Origin: Pseudomonas citronellolis
Lineage (GTDB): Bacteria > Pseudomonadota > Gammaproteobacteria > Pseudomonadales > Pseudomonadaceae
DNA: 64,000 nt
Direction: 5' to 3'
Assembly: GCF_900112375.1 (NCBI RefSeq)
Contig: NZ_FOLS01000017.1
Coordinates: forward strand, 86,199-150,198
Of the stretch, positions 33,332-43,782 are shown in pieces (within the stretch, counting starts at the first letter, position 1; every line of letters starts with the position of its first letter). Both the position numbers and the translations under genes were made by a program. The notes under the pieces are model-generated. The model worked only from the letters and a program-made list of their open reading frames with translations, was not told where the DNA came from and made no database searches.

Positions 33332-34731
33332 TCGTTGCCGGCCCCCTCGCTGCGCGGGCCACGGCGGCGACGGCTACCACCGCCGCGGCGACGCTTGCGC
33401 GGGGCCGCTCCGCCATCGTCCTGGCTGGCCGCCAGGTTGCGGATCATGCCGCGGCGTTCGCCGTCGCTGGCGTCCTGGTAGTCGGTCCACCAGTCGCCGA
33501 GGCCGCCGGTTTCCTCGCCGGCGCTCTCGCGCAGCAGCAGGAAGTCGTAGCCGGCGCGGAAGCGCGGGTTCTCCAGCAGCAGGTCGGCGCGCTTGCCCTG
33601 GCGTCGCGGCAGGCGTTCCTGCATGTCCCAGATCTCGCGGATCGGGATGGTGAAGCGCTTGGGCACGGCAGTGCGCTGGCACTGCTCGCTGATCAGTTCA
33701 TGGGCGGCTTCCTGCATCGCCGGGATCGGCGGCATGCCGCGCTCCTGCAACTGCGCCACGCGCGCCGGCAGGGCCGGCCAGAGCAGGGCGGCGAAGAGGA
33801 AGGCGGGGGTGACCGGCTTGCCCTGGTGGATGCGCAGATCGGTGTTGGCCAGGGCCTGGCGGATCAGCTTGCCGGTGTATTCCGGGTCGCGGGCCAGGGC
33901 CTTGGCGCTGGCCGGGAACAGCGGGGCGAACAGTTCGTATTCGAGCAGCAGTTCGAAGGTGCGCTCGCCGCGGCCGCTGAGGAACAGCTTGAGCACTTCG
34001 TCGAACAGCCGCGCCGAGGGAATCTCGCGCAGCAGCGGCGCCAGCTTGCGGATCGGCGCGGCGCTGTGCTTCTCGATCTCGAAGTCCAGCTTGGCGGCGA
34101 AGCGCACCGCGCGCAGCATGCGCACCGGGTCCTCGAGGTAGCGCTGCTCGGGGTCGCCGATCAGGCGCACCAGGCGGTTGCGGATGTCGTGCACGCCGTG
34201 GGCGTAGTCGAGGATGCGCTCGTCGCTGCAGTCGAAATACAGGGCGTTGATGGTGAAGTCGCGGCGCTGGGCGTCTTCTTCCAGGGTGCCGTAGACGTTG
34301 TCGCGCAGGATGCGCCCGGCTTCGTTGCGCGAGGCCAGGTTGCTGTCGCCTTCGCCTTCTTCCTGCGGATGGTGGGCACGGAAGGTGGCCACCTCGATGA
34401 TCTCGCGGCCGAAATGCACGTGCACCAGCTTGAAGCGCCGGCCGATCACCCGCGCGTTGCGGAATTCGGCGCGCACCTGCTCGGGGGTGGCGCTGGTGGC
34501 CACGTCGAAGTCCTTGGGGGCGATGCCCAGCAGCGGGTCACGGACGCCGCCGCCGACGATGTAGGCCTGGTATCCCGCCTTCTGCAGCCGGTCCACCACG
34601 CTCACCGCATGCCGGCTGAACTGCTCGCGACGCAGCGAATGCTGGTTGCTGCCGACGATTTCCGGGGTTGTGCGGACTGCGCGCTTGCGGCGCAAGGGAG
34701 AGCGAAGGGAGGAGATCAGCTTTTTCAGCAT
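33328..34731 (-). CDS. pcnB: poly(A) polymerase I PcnB
   Basis: It adds poly(A) tails to RNA 3' ends and so promotes decay. The 467-residue nucleotidyltransferase has YIVGGGVRDPLLG (58-69), catalytic Asp74 and Asp76 in PKDFDVAT, and the class II segments RRDFTINALYFD and RYLEDPVRMLRAVRFAAKL. The basic tail (APRKRRRGGGSRRRRGPRSE) probably binds RNA. There is no Shine-Dalgarno before the ATG (the preceding bases are AATAGTGCCTAC), which suggests low translation, as in E. coli, where pcnB is deliberately poorly initiated. Confidence 0.96.
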   Translation of the reverse strand: MLKKLISSLRSPLRRKRAVRTTPEIVGSNQHSLRREQFSRHAVSVVDRLQKAGYQAYIVGGGVRDPLLGIAPKDFDVATSATPEQVRAEFRNARVIGRRFKLVHVHFGREIIEVATFRAHHPQEEGEGDSNLASRNEAGRILRDNVYGTLEEDAQRRDFTINALYFDCSDERILDYAHGVHDIRNRLVRLIGDPEQRYLEDPVRMLRAVRFAAKLDFEIEKHSAAPIRKLAPLLREIPSARLFDEVLKLFLSGRGERTFELLLEYELFAPLFPASAKALARDPEYTGKLIRQALANTDLRIHQGKPVTPAFLFAALLWPALPARVAQLQERGMPPIPAMQEAAHELISEQCQRTAVPKRFTIPIREIWDMQERLPRRQGKRADLLLENPRFRAGYDFLLLRESAGEETGGLGDWWTDYQDASDGERRGMIRNLAASQDDGGAAPRKRRRGGGSRRRRGPRSEGAGNE

Positions 34732-34760
34732 GTAGGCACTATTAACAGGTTGGGGTGGAT

Positions 34761-34776
34761 TGCGTTGCGCAACGCA
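34761..34776. repeat. 16-bp perfect palindrome in the pcnB leader
   Basis: TGCGTTGC-GCAACGCA lies 30 bases upstream of the pcnB start. A second small hairpin (CATGCTT/AAGCATG) is at 34818-34834, and a TAGAAT -10-like box on the minus strand is at 34890-34895, without a recognisable -35. Either a regulator site or leader structure is possible. Confidence 0.45.
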
Positions 34777-34950
34777 GCGTGCCCTGGCCGGTGGTCGCAG
34801 TCGGCAGGCAGCCCATCATGCTTGAAAAGCATGGCCGGCGGAAACAATCGGCGGTATTTCTGATGCATTGCGTATCCGAATGGGCTCGGATTCTAGCATC
34901 GGGGGGCGTGAGATAGGGAACGAAGGAGAGAAGGGAGCAGGGGAGAGCGG

Positions 34951-34989
34951 GAAAAGCTACTGGGGGAGCCGAAGCTCCCCCCCAAGTAG
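34951..34989 (-). terminator. Terminator of crcZ
   Basis: GGGGGAGC and GCTCCCCC pair around a TTCG tetraloop, extended by CTACT/AGTAG below a small internal bulge. GCTTTTCC follows on the minus strand. Confidence 0.92.
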
Positions 34990-35325
34990 GTGCGTGCTTT
35001 GTTCTTGTTATGATGCCGGGCTTGTTGTTTTTGTTTGTAGACCCGTCCTCGAGGCTAACCGCTTCGAGGCATTCCCATTCGGGATCGACAAGAGCAAACG
35101 GATTGCTTTGGTCGCTGAGTGAGCAGTGATCTTTCGATCCAACCGATTTCGCCGCTGCCTTGGGGCAGTTTTATTGTTCTTCGATCGGTTGCGGGATTTC
35201 TCCCGCCAGCTACTCTCCTCCAAAAGAATCAGTTAGCTGCGCCTCCGCGATTTTGTTTTTGTTGTGCTGGAGTCGTTACGTGTTGTTTTTGTTCTGTGGT
35301 TTCGTGCTTGTTATTGTTGTTGTGC
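34952..35325 (-). ncRNA. crcZ: CrcZ, Hfq/Crc-sequestering small RNA
   Basis: CrcZ titrates Hfq (with Crc) and so lifts carbon catabolite repression. The predicted RNA of about 374 nt starts GCACAACAACAATAACAAG, 12 bases after a sigma-54 promoter, and ends at a TTCG-loop terminator. At least five A-rich ARN-type stretches are visible, such as AACAACAATAACAA, AACAAAAACAACA and CAACAAAAACAAAA. These are the Hfq-binding catabolite-activity motifs. Its place between cbrB and pcnB is the conserved crcZ locus. The exact ends are inferred from the promoter and terminator. Confidence 0.93.
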
Positions 35326-35333
35326 CAATAACA

Positions 35334-35350
35334 AAGCAGATGCCGTGCCA
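35334..35350 (-). promoter_or_regulatory. Sigma-54 (-24/-12) promoter of crcZ
   Basis: On the minus strand TGGCACGGCATCTGCTT has the GG and GC doublets at the exact sigma-54 spacing (TGGCACG-N4-YTGC). It drives crcZ and needs the activator CbrB, whose gene is just upstream. Confidence 0.92.
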
Positions 35351-35410
35351 ACTTTTGAGAATCCTTATTTTTCAAGGGTTTAGCTGTAGGAAGGGGTTTC
35401 GGGCAGGCAC

Positions 35411-35449
35411 AAAAAAGCCGGGTTATCGTTACCGATGAACCCGGCTTTT
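35411..35449 (-). terminator. Terminator of cbrB
   Basis: AAAAGCCGGGTT pairs with AACCCGGCTTTT (12 bp); the loop contains a further ATCG/CGAT pair, and six Ts follow on the minus strand. It separates cbrB from crcZ transcription. Confidence 0.9.
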
Positions 35450-35474
35450 GTTACGCGGGATGTCCCCGGTAACA
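35449..35474 (-). promoter_or_regulatory. CbrB binding site upstream of crcZ
   Basis: TGTTAC-N14-GTAACA, an exact match to the dyad I recall for CbrB, is centred about 136 bp upstream of the crcZ start, a suitable distance for a sigma-54 enhancer. It is squeezed between the cbrB stop codon and the cbrB terminator. Confidence 0.8.
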
Positions 35475-35486
35475 GCTGTGCGCACC

Positions 35487-36923
<1,437 letters not shown>

Positions 36924-36949
36924 GTATTCAGCTCTCTCGACGTGCTCGT

Positions 36950-39901
36950 CTACTGCTCGGCCGTCGGGCCAGGATGCCGCGGCAAGGTCACGCGGATGCG
37001 GGTGCCGCATTCGCGTTCCGGATCGGCCGGGCTGTCGATGGTGATCTGCCCATAATGCTCTTCCACGATCGAATAGACCAGTGCGAGGCCCAGGCCGGTC
37101 CCCTTGCCGGGGTCCTTGGTGGTGAAGAAGGGCTCGAACAGGCGATCGATGATGGACTTGGGAATGCCGCTGCCTTCGTCTTCGACGATGAGGTCGACGG
37201 TGTTCTCCGAGGCTTCGCTGCGTACCCGTATGGCGCCGCCGGGCGGGGAGGCGTCGCGGGCGTTGGACAGCAGGTTGATGAGTACCTGGGCCAGGCGCTG
37301 GGCATCGCCCTCCACCCAGTGGTCCGGGTCGCACAGGTTGAAGAACTGCACTTCGACGCTGCGTCGGTTCAACGATAGCAAACTGATGGCTTCCTGGGTG
37401 ACATCGGCCAGGCACACCGGCTCGGCGGCCACCTGCTTGCCGCCGGCGTGGGCGAAGCTCATCAGCGACTGGACGATGCGCGAGACGCGCTTGGTCTGTT
37501 CGAGGATCTGTCCGCTGATCTCGGTCAGCTCGCCGTCGCCCTCGCGTTCCTCGCGCAGGTTCTGCGCCAGGCAAGCGATGCCGGTGATGGGGTTGCCGAT
37601 CTCGTGGGCCACGCCGGCGGCCAGGCGGCCGATGGAGGCCAGGCGCTCGGAGTGGATCAGCTTGTCTTCCAGGGACTGCGTCTCGGTGAGGTCCTCGACC
37701 AGCAGCACCAGGCCGCTGTTGCCCGGCGCCAGAGGCTCCTCGATGGCCGCCTTGTGCAGGTTAAGCCAGCGCGTCTGGCCGTCGATGGCCAGGCGTTGCT
37801 TGTGCAGGTGCTGGTCGGGGGCCTCGATGAAGCCTTCCAGCAGGCCCTTCCAGGGATCCGGCAGGGCCGACAGGCGCGAGCCGACCACACGCTGCGCGGG
37901 CACCCCGGTGAGTTCCTCGATGGCGCGGTTCCACATCAGCACTTCCTGGTCCTTGGCCAGCGAGCACACGCCCATCGGCAGGTCCTGCAAGGTCTGGCGG
38001 TGGTATCGGCGCAGGGCGTCCAGTTCGGCGGCCAGGCCGGTGAGCCGCGAGTGGTAGTCCTCCAGGCGGCTCTCGATGAAGTGGATGTCCTCGGTGACGT
38101 AGCTCTCGCTGCTGGCCTTGTAGGGCAGGAAGGTCTCGACCATGTCCTGGGCCACGCTTGGGCCCATCAGCCCGGAGAGGTTGGCCTCGATGCGGTCGCG
38201 CAGGCGGCGCAGGGCGTAGGGGCGGCGCTCGTCGAAGGGCAGGTGCAGGTCGCGCAGGGCCTGTTCCACTTCCTTCTGCGCGGTCTTGGCGCCCAGCGGC
38301 TTGGCCAGCTGGCTGGCGAATTCCTGGGGCGAGACGGCGAGCAGTTCGCGGCGCTGCGGGCGGCGCACGTTGTCCACCGCGCAGGCTTCGGCGGCACCCT
38401 TTTCCTCGTCGCTGGGCTCGCTGAACAGCGACACCAGGGTGAACACCAGCACGTTGGCCGCCAACGAGGCGAGGGCGGCCAGGTGCCAACTGGCCTCGTC
38501 GAGCACGTACAGCGAGTCGAACAGCGGGATGTGCAGGGTCTGCACGTTGCCCATCAGCGGCACCAGCATGGTGGCGCCCCACACCAGCATGCCCGCCACC
38601 AGGCCGGCGATGAAGCCGCGGCGATTGGCCGCTGGCCAGTAGAGCACCGAGAGCGCGCCGGGGAGGAACTGCAGGGTGGCGACGAAGGAGACGATGCCCA
38701 GGTTCGACAGCTCCTGCTCCGAGCCCAGCAGCAGGTAGAAGCCGTAGCCGAGCAGGATGATGGTGGCGATCAGCGCCCGCCGCGTCCATTTCAGCCAGCG
38801 GTAGATGTTGCCCTCGGCCGGCGGCTGGTACAACGGCAGCACCAGGTGGTTGAGGACCATGCCCGACAGCGCCAGGGTCATCACGATGATCAGCCCGCTG
38901 GCCGCCGAGATGCCGCCGATGAAGGCGGCCAGGGCCAGGGCCGGGCTGTCCACCGCCATGCCCAGGCCGAGGGTGAAGTATTCCGGGTTGGTCGAGGCGC
39001 CCAGGTGCAGGCCGGCCCAGAGGATCGGCGGCACCGCCAGGCTCATCGGCAGCAGGAACAGCGGCAGGCCCCAGCTGGCGCTGAGCAGGGCGCGCGGGTT
39101 GAGGTTCTCGGTGAAGGTCATGTGATACATGTGCGGCATCACGATGGCCGAGGCGAAGAACACCAGCAGCAGGGTGCGCCAGGGCCCCTCGGCCAGCGGC
39201 GTGTGCAGGGTGCTCAGGGCCTCCTGGTTCTGCAGCAGCCACACCTCCAGGCCGTCGGGGCCGCCGAACACGCCGTAGAGGGCGAACAGGCCGATGGAGC
39301 CCAGGGCGATCAGCTTGACCAGGGATTCGAAGGCGATGGCCATCACCAGCCCTTCGTGGCGCTCGCGGGTGGCGATGTGGCGGGCGCCGAAGAGGATGGC
39401 GAACAGGGTGATCAGCGCGCAGAACGCCAGCGCCGCGCTGTTGGCGTCGGCGCCGCGGGTCAGCAGGCTGATGGAGTTGGTCACCGCCTCGATCTGCAGG
39501 GCCAGCATCGGCAGCACGCCGATCAGCATGAACAGCGTGGTCAGCGCGCCGGCCCAGGTGCTGCGGAAGCGGAAGGCGAACAGGTCGGCCAGCGACGACA
39601 GCTGGTAGGCGCGGGTGATGCGCAGGATCGGGTAGAGCAGCACCGGGGCCAGCAGGAAGGCCCCGGACACCCCCAGGTAGATGGCCAGGAAGCCGTAGCC
39701 GTACTGGTAGGCCAGGCCGACGGTGCCATAGAAGGCCCAGGCGCTGGCGTAGACGCCCAGCGACAGGGTGTACACCAGCGGGTGGCGCACCAGGCGGCGC
39801 GGCACGTAGCCGCGCTCGGTGATCCAGGCGACACCGAACAGGGTGGTGAGGTAGGCGGCGCTGATCAGGATCAGCTGGGTGAGGCTAAAGCTCGTCAGCA
39901 T
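36950..39901 (-). CDS. cbrA: sensor histidine kinase CbrA with SLC5-like transporter domain
   Basis: CbrA is the sensor partner of CbrB. The 983-residue protein has an N-terminal sodium:solute symporter-type domain of about 12-13 membrane segments (1-520), a connecting STAC-like region, a PAS domain (about 640-740, with [20 protein letters not shown]), a HisKA domain with phospho-accepting His near 765 ([13 protein letters not shown]), and an HATPase domain ([11 protein letters not shown] near 873, then [16 protein letters not shown]). Its ATG lies inside the last codons of cbrX, a 17-base overlap. The transported or sensed substrate cannot be read from sequence, although histidine is known for homologues. 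Confidence 0.97.
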   Translation of the reverse strand: MLTSFSLTQLILISAAYLTTLFGVAWITERGYVPRRLVRHPLVYTLSLGVYASAWAFYGTVGLAYQYGYGFLAIYLGVSGAFLLAPVLLYPILRITRAYQLSSLADLFAFRFRSTWAGALTTLFMLIGVLPMLALQIEAVTNSISLLTRGADANSAALAFCALITLFAILFGARHIATRERHEGLVMAIAFESLVKLIALGSIGLFALYGVFGGPDGLEVWLLQNQEALSTLHTPLAEGPWRTLLLVFFASAIVMPHMYHMTFTENLNPRALLSASWGLPLFLLPMSLAVPPILWAGLHLGASTNPEYFTLGLGMAVDSPALALAAFIGGISAASGLIIVMTLALSGMVLNHLVLPLYQPPAEGNIYRWLKWTRRALIATIILLGYGFYLLLGSEQELSNLGIVSFVATLQFLPGALSVLYWPAANRRGFIAGLVAGMLVWGATMLVPLMGNVQTLHIPLFDSLYVLDEASWHLAALASLAANVLVFTLVSLFSEPSDEEKGAAEACAVDNVRRPQRRELLAVSPQEFASQLAKPLGAKTAQKEVEQALRDLHLPFDERRPYALRRLRDRIEANLSGLMGPSVAQDMVETFLPYKASSESYVTEDIHFIESRLEDYHSRLTGLAAELDALRRYHRQTLQDLPMGVCSLAKDQEVLMWNRAIEELTGVPAQRVVGSRLSALPDPWKGLLEGFIEAPDQHLHKQRLAIDGQTRWLNLHKAAIEEPLAPGNSGLVLLVEDLTETQSLEDKLIHSERLASIGRLAAGVAHEIGNPITGIACLAQNLREEREGDGELTEISGQILEQTKRVSRIVQSLMSFAHAGGKQVAAEPVCLADVTQEAISLLSLNRRSVEVQFFNLCDPDHWVEGDAQRLAQVLINLLSNARDASPPGGAIRVRSEASENTVDLIVEDEGSGIPKSIIDRLFEPFFTTKDPGKGTGLGLALVYSIVEEHYGQITIDSPADPERECGTRIRVTLPRHPGPTAEQ

Positions 39902-40061
39902 CGCGCTGGCTCTGCAGGATGAAGGTCACGACTATGAGAATCAGCCACAGCAGGTAAGGGCGATACCAGGCGCCGTTGGGGTCGATCCACCAGTCCATGA
40001 TGGCGGGCGAGAACAGGTAGATGCCCACGACCAGGAGCAGCACCAGTCGATAGATGTACAT
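39885..40061 (-). CDS. cbrX: CbrX, small membrane protein upstream of and overlapping cbrA
   Basis: This 58-residue gene is easy to miss. The protein has two hydrophobic segments (about 3-21 and 36-50) joined by the loop MDWWIDPNGAWYRP, with an acidic C-terminus (QRDADEL). GAGAGG precedes the ATG at six bases. It overlaps the cbrA start by 17 bases in another frame, so translation of cbrA is probably coupled to it. I recall a small cbrX gene at this position in other pseudomonads. Its function is unknown to me; modulation of CbrA is a reasonable guess. Confidence 0.85.
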   Translation of the reverse strand: MYIYRLVLLLVVGIYLFSPAIMDWWIDPNGAWYRPYLLWLILIVVTFILQSQRDADEL

Positions 40062-40145
40062 GTCATGCCTCTCGTTGTGCGGACGGCAGGCTACAGGCAG
40101 CCGATGGGCGCCTGCAAGCCGGGGCGCATGGCCCCTCTCATCATC

Positions 40146-41033
40146 TTAGAGCCGGGCGTCTGCCAGCGTCAGTACGCGGGGGATGCGCGCGGCGTCCCAG
40201 TGCGCCACGCCCCAGGCCAGCACCTCGGCCGGGGTGGCGCCGGCCAGTTCCGCCGGCGCGGCCTGGCCCAGGGCCTTCAGGGCGCGCAGCAGCAGCGGGG
40301 CGGCCTGCTCGGCGGCCAGCGGCGGCGAGCGGTAGGACTTGCCCAGCTTGTGGCCGTCGGGCTGGACGATCAGCGGCACGTGCAGGTAGCGCGGCTGGGC
40401 TATCCCGAGCAGTTCCTGCAGGTACAGCTGGCGCGGGGTGTTGTCGAGCAGGTCGGCGCCGCGGACGATGTCGGTCACGCCCTGCCAGGCGTCGTCCAGC
40501 ACCACCGCCAGCTGGTAGGCATAGAGGCCGTCGCGGCGGCGGATGACGAAGTCGCCCACTTCGTGGCCCAGGTGCTGGCGGAACTCGCCCTGGACGCGGT
40601 CGACGAAGGCGTATTCCAGCTCCGGCACGCGGATGCGGATGGCCACCTCGCCATGCCAGTCGTGGCCGGCGTTGCGGCAGGTGCCGGGGTAGATGCCGCC
40701 GCTGCCTTCGAGCTGCTTGCGCGAGCAGGTGCAGGTGTAGGCCAGGCCACTGCGTAGCCACTGCTCGACCACCGCCGCGTAGGCTTCGCCGCGTTCGCTC
40801 TGGCGTTCCACCGGGCCGTCCCACTCGAAGCCGTAGCGCTCCAGCGTCTGCAGGATGGCGGCCTGGGCGCCGGGCATTTCCCGCGGCGGGTCGAGGTCTT
40901 CCATGCGCACCAGCCAGCGCCCGCCGACGGCGCGGGCATCGAGGTAGGAGGCGACGGCGGCGACCAGCGAGCCGAAGTGCAGGTAGCCGCTGGGGGTGGG
41001 GGCGAAGCGTCCGGTGTAGCGGGAGTCGGGCAT
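40146..41033 (-). CDS. gluQ: glutamyl-queuosine tRNA(Asp) synthetase GluQ
   Basis: GluQ attaches glutamate to the queuosine base of tRNA(Asp); it is a truncated glutamyl-tRNA synthetase lacking the anticodon-binding domain. The 295-residue length fits. The HIGH-type motif is APTPSGYLHFGS (11-22), the zinc-binding cysteines lie in CTCSRKQ and CRNAGH, and the KMSKS-type motif is HKLGKS. It sits immediately downstream of dksA, a conserved pair in gammaproteobacteria. Confidence 0.96.
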   Translation of the reverse strand: MPDSRYTGRFAPTPSGYLHFGSLVAAVASYLDARAVGGRWLVRMEDLDPPREMPGAQAAILQTLERYGFEWDGPVERQSERGEAYAAVVEQWLRSGLAYTCTCSRKQLEGSGGIYPGTCRNAGHDWHGEVAIRIRVPELEYAFVDRVQGEFRQHLGHEVGDFVIRRRDGLYAYQLAVVLDDAWQGVTDIVRGADLLDNTPRQLYLQELLGIAQPRYLHVPLIVQPDGHKLGKSYRSPPLAAEQAAPLLLRALKALGQAAPAELAGATPAEVLAWGVAHWDAARIPRVLTLADARL

Positions 41034-41077
41034 GGCGCAGGCTTGTGGTCAGGGGCGGGGAGCGCCGCACAAACGCG

Positions 41078-41099
41078 ACGGGGCGCCTAGGCGCCCCGT
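41078..41099. terminator. 22-bp perfect palindrome between dksA and gluQ
   Basis: ACGGGGCGCCT and AGGCGCCCCGT form a perfect palindrome with outer CGCG arms on both sides. The minus strand then reads TCGCGTTTG, so a T tract is nearly absent. It may be a partial terminator or processing structure after dksA. Confidence 0.5.
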
Positions 41100-41118
41100 T
41101 CGCGAAAAGCCGCCGGCA

Positions 41119-41562
41119 TCAGGAGCCGAGCTGCTTTTCCTTGATTTCCGCGAGGGTCTTGCAGTCGATGCAGAGGGTCGCGGTGGGGCGGGCTTCGAGG
41201 CGGCGGATGCCGATCTCCACGCCGCAGGAGTCGCACCAGCCGTAGTCGTTGTCCTCGATCAGCTGGAGGGTCTCGTCGATCTTCTTGATCAGCTTGCGCT
41301 CGCGGTCGCGGGCGCGCAGTTCGAGGCTGAACTCCTCTTCCTGGCTGGCGCGGTCGGCCGGGTCCGGGAAGTTGGCCGCTTCGTCCTGCATGTGGTGCAC
41401 CGTGCGATCGACTTCTTCCATCAGCTCAACTTTCCACTTGTTGAGGATGGAGGTGAAGTGGGCGCGCATGCGCTCGCTCATGTACTCCTCGCCCTTGGTT
41501 TCCTGGTAGGGCTCGAAGCCACGAATCAGTTGGCTGCTCTGCTGTTTTGCATTGGTGGGCAT
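41119..41562 (-). CDS. dksA: RNA polymerase-binding transcription factor DksA
   Basis: DksA inserts its coiled coil into the RNA polymerase secondary channel and, with ppGpp, controls rRNA and amino-acid promoters. The 147-residue protein has the coiled coil with tip residues Asp67 and Asp70 (FPDPADRASQEEEF) and the four-cysteine zinc finger Cys110, 113, 131 and 134. The start at MPTNAKQ is the family start; longer in-frame readings upstream lie in the divergent promoter region. Likely targets include the rRNA promoters at the end of this window. Confidence 0.97.
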   Translation of the reverse strand: MPTNAKQQSSQLIRGFEPYQETKGEEYMSERMRAHFTSILNKWKVELMEEVDRTVHHMQDEAANFPDPADRASQEEEFSLELRARDRERKLIKKIDETLQLIEDNDYGWCDSCGVEIGIRRLEARPTATLCIDCKTLAEIKEKQLGS

Positions 41563-41693
41563 GTGTGGCCGCCTCTCACTCTCGCTAATCCTGTCGCGGA
41601 TGGTCCCTCTCCGGTCGACGCCGGCCCCGCGCTCGCAAGCGGGCGAACTTACCAGATCGATAATCGCGATGCTACTCCCGGTTGTCGAGCCTG

Positions 41694-41722
41694 CTGCCAC
41701 CCGCCGATGGCTTGGTTAGAAT
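41694..41722 (+). promoter_or_regulatory. Candidate promoter for the aminotransferase gene
   Basis: CTGCCA and TAGAAT are 17 bases apart, with a predicted start about 25 bases before the ATG. It lies in the 191-bp region that diverges from dksA. Confidence 0.5.
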
Positions 41723-41753
41723 CGCCTCTTCGTCGCAAAGTTCGGTATTTCCC

Positions 41754-42926
41754 ATGGTTTCTTCCTTCAGTGCCCGCAGCCGCGCCATCGAACCTTTCCA
41801 CGTCATGGCGTTGCTGGCGCGAGCCAACGAGCTGCAGGCCGCCGGCCACGACGTCATCCACCTGGAAATCGGCGAGCCGGATTTCAGCACCGCCGCGCCC
41901 ATAGTCGCTGCCGGCCAGGCCGCATTGGCCGCCGGCCACACCCGCTACACCGCGGCCCGCGGCCTGCCGCAGCTGCGCGAGGCCATCGCCGGCTTCTACG
42001 CCTCGCGCTACCGCCTGGCCATCGACCCCGAGCGCATCCTGGTCACCCCGGGCGGTTCCGGCGCCCTGCTGCTGGCCAGCAGCCTGCTGGTCGACCCGGG
42101 CCGCCACTGGCTGCTAGCCGACCCCGGCTACCCGTGCAACCGTCACTTCCTGCGCCTGGTGGAGGGCGCCGCGCAACTGGTGCCGGTCGGCCCGCAGAGC
42201 CGTTACCAGCTCACCCCGGAGCTGGTGAATGCGCACTGGAATCAGGACAGTGTAGGCGCTTTGCTGGCATCGCCGGCGAATCCTACCGGCACTTTGCTGC
42301 ACAAGGATGAACTGGCCGCGTTGTCGCAGGCGCTGAAGGCCCGCGGCGGGCATATGGTGGTGGACGAGATCTATCACGGCCTGACCTACGGCGTGGACGC
42401 CAGCAGCGTGCTGGAAGTGGACGACGAGGCCTTCGTCCTCAACAGTTTCTCCAAATATTTCGGCATGACCGGCTGGCGCCTGGGCTGGCTGGTGGCGCCG
42501 CCGGAGGCGGTGGGCGAATTGGAGAAGCTGGCGCAGAACCTCTACATCAGCGCCCCGAGCATGGCCCAGTACGCCGCGCTGGCCTGTTTCGAGGAGGGCA
42601 CCCTGGCCATCCTCGAAGAGCGCCGCGCCGAGTTCGCCCGGCGCCGCGACTACCTGCTGCCGGCCCTGCGCGAGCTGGGCTTCGGCATCGCCGTGGAGCC
42701 GGAAGGGGCCTTCTACCTGTATGCCGACATCAGCGCCTTCGGCGGCGACGCCTACCGCTTCTGCCAGCACTTCATCGAGACCGAGCACGTGGCCTTCACC
42801 CCGGGCGTGGACTTCGGCCGCTACCAGGCCGACCACCACGTGCGCTTCGCCTACACCCAGAACCTGGAGCGCCTGGCGCAGGCGGTGGAGCGCATCGCCC
42901 GCGGCCTGAAGAGCTGGCGGCCCTGA
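41754..42926 (+). CDS. Class I/II PLP-dependent aminotransferase
   Basis: The 390-residue protein belongs to the aspartate-aminotransferase fold. It shows [14 protein letters not shown], the PLP-binding [31 protein letters not shown], the Schiff-base Lys234 in [16 protein letters not shown], and the carboxylate-binding arginine near [10 protein letters not shown]. The substrate is uncertain. No clear Shine-Dalgarno precedes the ATG. The stop shares a base with the sfsA ATG (TGATG), so the two are coupled. Confidence 0.93.
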   Translation: MVSSFSARSRAIEPFHVMALLARANELQAAGHDVIHLEIGEPDFSTAAPIVAAGQAALAAGHTRYTAARGLPQLREAIAGFYASRYRLAIDPERILVTPGGSGALLLASSLLVDPGRHWLLADPGYPCNRHFLRLVEGAAQLVPVGPQSRYQLTPELVNAHWNQDSVGALLASPANPTGTLLHKDELAALSQALKARGGHMVVDEIYHGLTYGVDASSVLEVDDEAFVLNSFSKYFGMTGWRLGWLVAPPEAVGELEKLAQNLYISAPSMAQYAALACFEEGTLAILEERRAEFARRRDYLLPALRELGFGIAVEPEGAFYLYADISAFGGDAYRFCQHFIETEHVAFTPGVDFGRYQADHHVRFAYTQNLERLAQAVERIARGLKSWRP

Positions 42927-43633
42927 TGCGCTTCGCTCCGGAACTGGAAGAGGCGCGCCTGCTGCGCCGCTACAAGCGCTTCCTCGCCGATATCGAAACT
43001 GCCGGCGGCGAGCAACTGACCATCCACTGCCCGAACACCGGCTCCATGCTCAACTGCATGAGCGAGGGCTGCCGGGTGTGGTTCAGCCGCTCGGACGACC
43101 CCAAGCGCAAGCTGCCGGGCACCTGGGAGCTGAGCGAGACGCCCCAGGGACGCCTGGCCTGCGTCAACACCGGGCGCGCCAACCGCCTGGTGGAGGAGGC
43201 CCTGCTGGCCGGGAGCGTCGCCGAACTGGCCGGTTTCGCCGTGCTGCGACGGGAAGTCGCATACGGCGTGGAGAACAGCCGCGCGGACTTCCGCCTGGAG
43301 TTCGCCGCCGGGCCGGTGTTCGTCGAGGTGAAGAGCGTCACCCTGGGCTTCGACGCCACGCCGGTGGCGGCCTTCCCCGACGCAGTCACCACCCGCGGGG
43401 CCAAGCACCTGCGCGAGTTGGCGGCGCTGGCGCGGCAGGGCACCCGGGCGGTGCTGCTGTATTGCGTGAACCTGTCCGGCATCGAGGCGGTGCGCCCGGC
43501 GGAGGAAATCGATCCGGCCTACGCCGCGGCGCTGCGCGAGGCGCGTGACGCCGGCGTCGAGATGCTGGCCTATGGCGCGGACATCGACGTCAGCGAAATC
43601 CGCCTGAGCCGGCCGCTGCGCATCGAGCTGTAG
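42926..43633 (+). CDS. sfsA: DNA/RNA nuclease SfsA
   Basis: SfsA was named for sugar-fermentation stimulation and is now considered a nuclease-like nucleic-acid-binding protein. The 235-residue product has the family segments [31 protein letters not shown], the nuclease-like [11 protein letters not shown], and [16 protein letters not shown]. It is translationally coupled to the aminotransferase. The 142-bp palindromic repeat begins seven bases after its stop. Confidence 0.95.
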   Translation: MRFAPELEEARLLRRYKRFLADIETAGGEQLTIHCPNTGSMLNCMSEGCRVWFSRSDDPKRKLPGTWELSETPQGRLACVNTGRANRLVEEALLAGSVAELAGFAVLRREVAYGVENSRADFRLEFAAGPVFVEVKSVTLGFDATPVAAFPDAVTTRGAKHLRELAALARQGTRAVLLYCVNLSGIEAVRPAEEIDPAYAAALREARDAGVEMLAYGADIDVSEIRLSRPLRIEL

Positions 43634-43640
43634 AGCGCTC

Positions 43641-43782
43641 AGAGCCTGTCTACGATCTCGCGAGCTGGAGCAGAACAAGGCTAAAAACAGGCGAGAGCGG
43701 GCAGTTTAGTCCGCTAAATGAGCATCGCTCGCCTGTTTTTAACGCAGTTATGCCGACGCGCAGCAGGTCGTAGGCTGGTTCT
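43641..43782. repeat. Palindromic intergenic repeat, short copy (142 bp)
   Basis: This is the second copy of the element at 15479-15675, in the opposite orientation. Its 18-base ends match as inverted repeats at 14 positions. Large blocks are nearly identical to the first copy, for example the CTGCTGCGCGTCGGC and TGCGTTAAAAACAGGCGAG segments. It lacks the 58-base central segment. It fills the gap between convergent sfsA and the Rieske gene, and its end overlaps the stop codon of the latter, so it could serve as a two-way terminator. Confidence 0.85.

Noticed and set aside
34868..35438. Several short open frames in the pcnB-cbrB gap, rich in Leu, Val, Cys and Phe
   Set aside because: They are antisense to CrcZ and reflect its A-rich motifs; none has a ribosome-binding site and the locus is explained by the sRNA.
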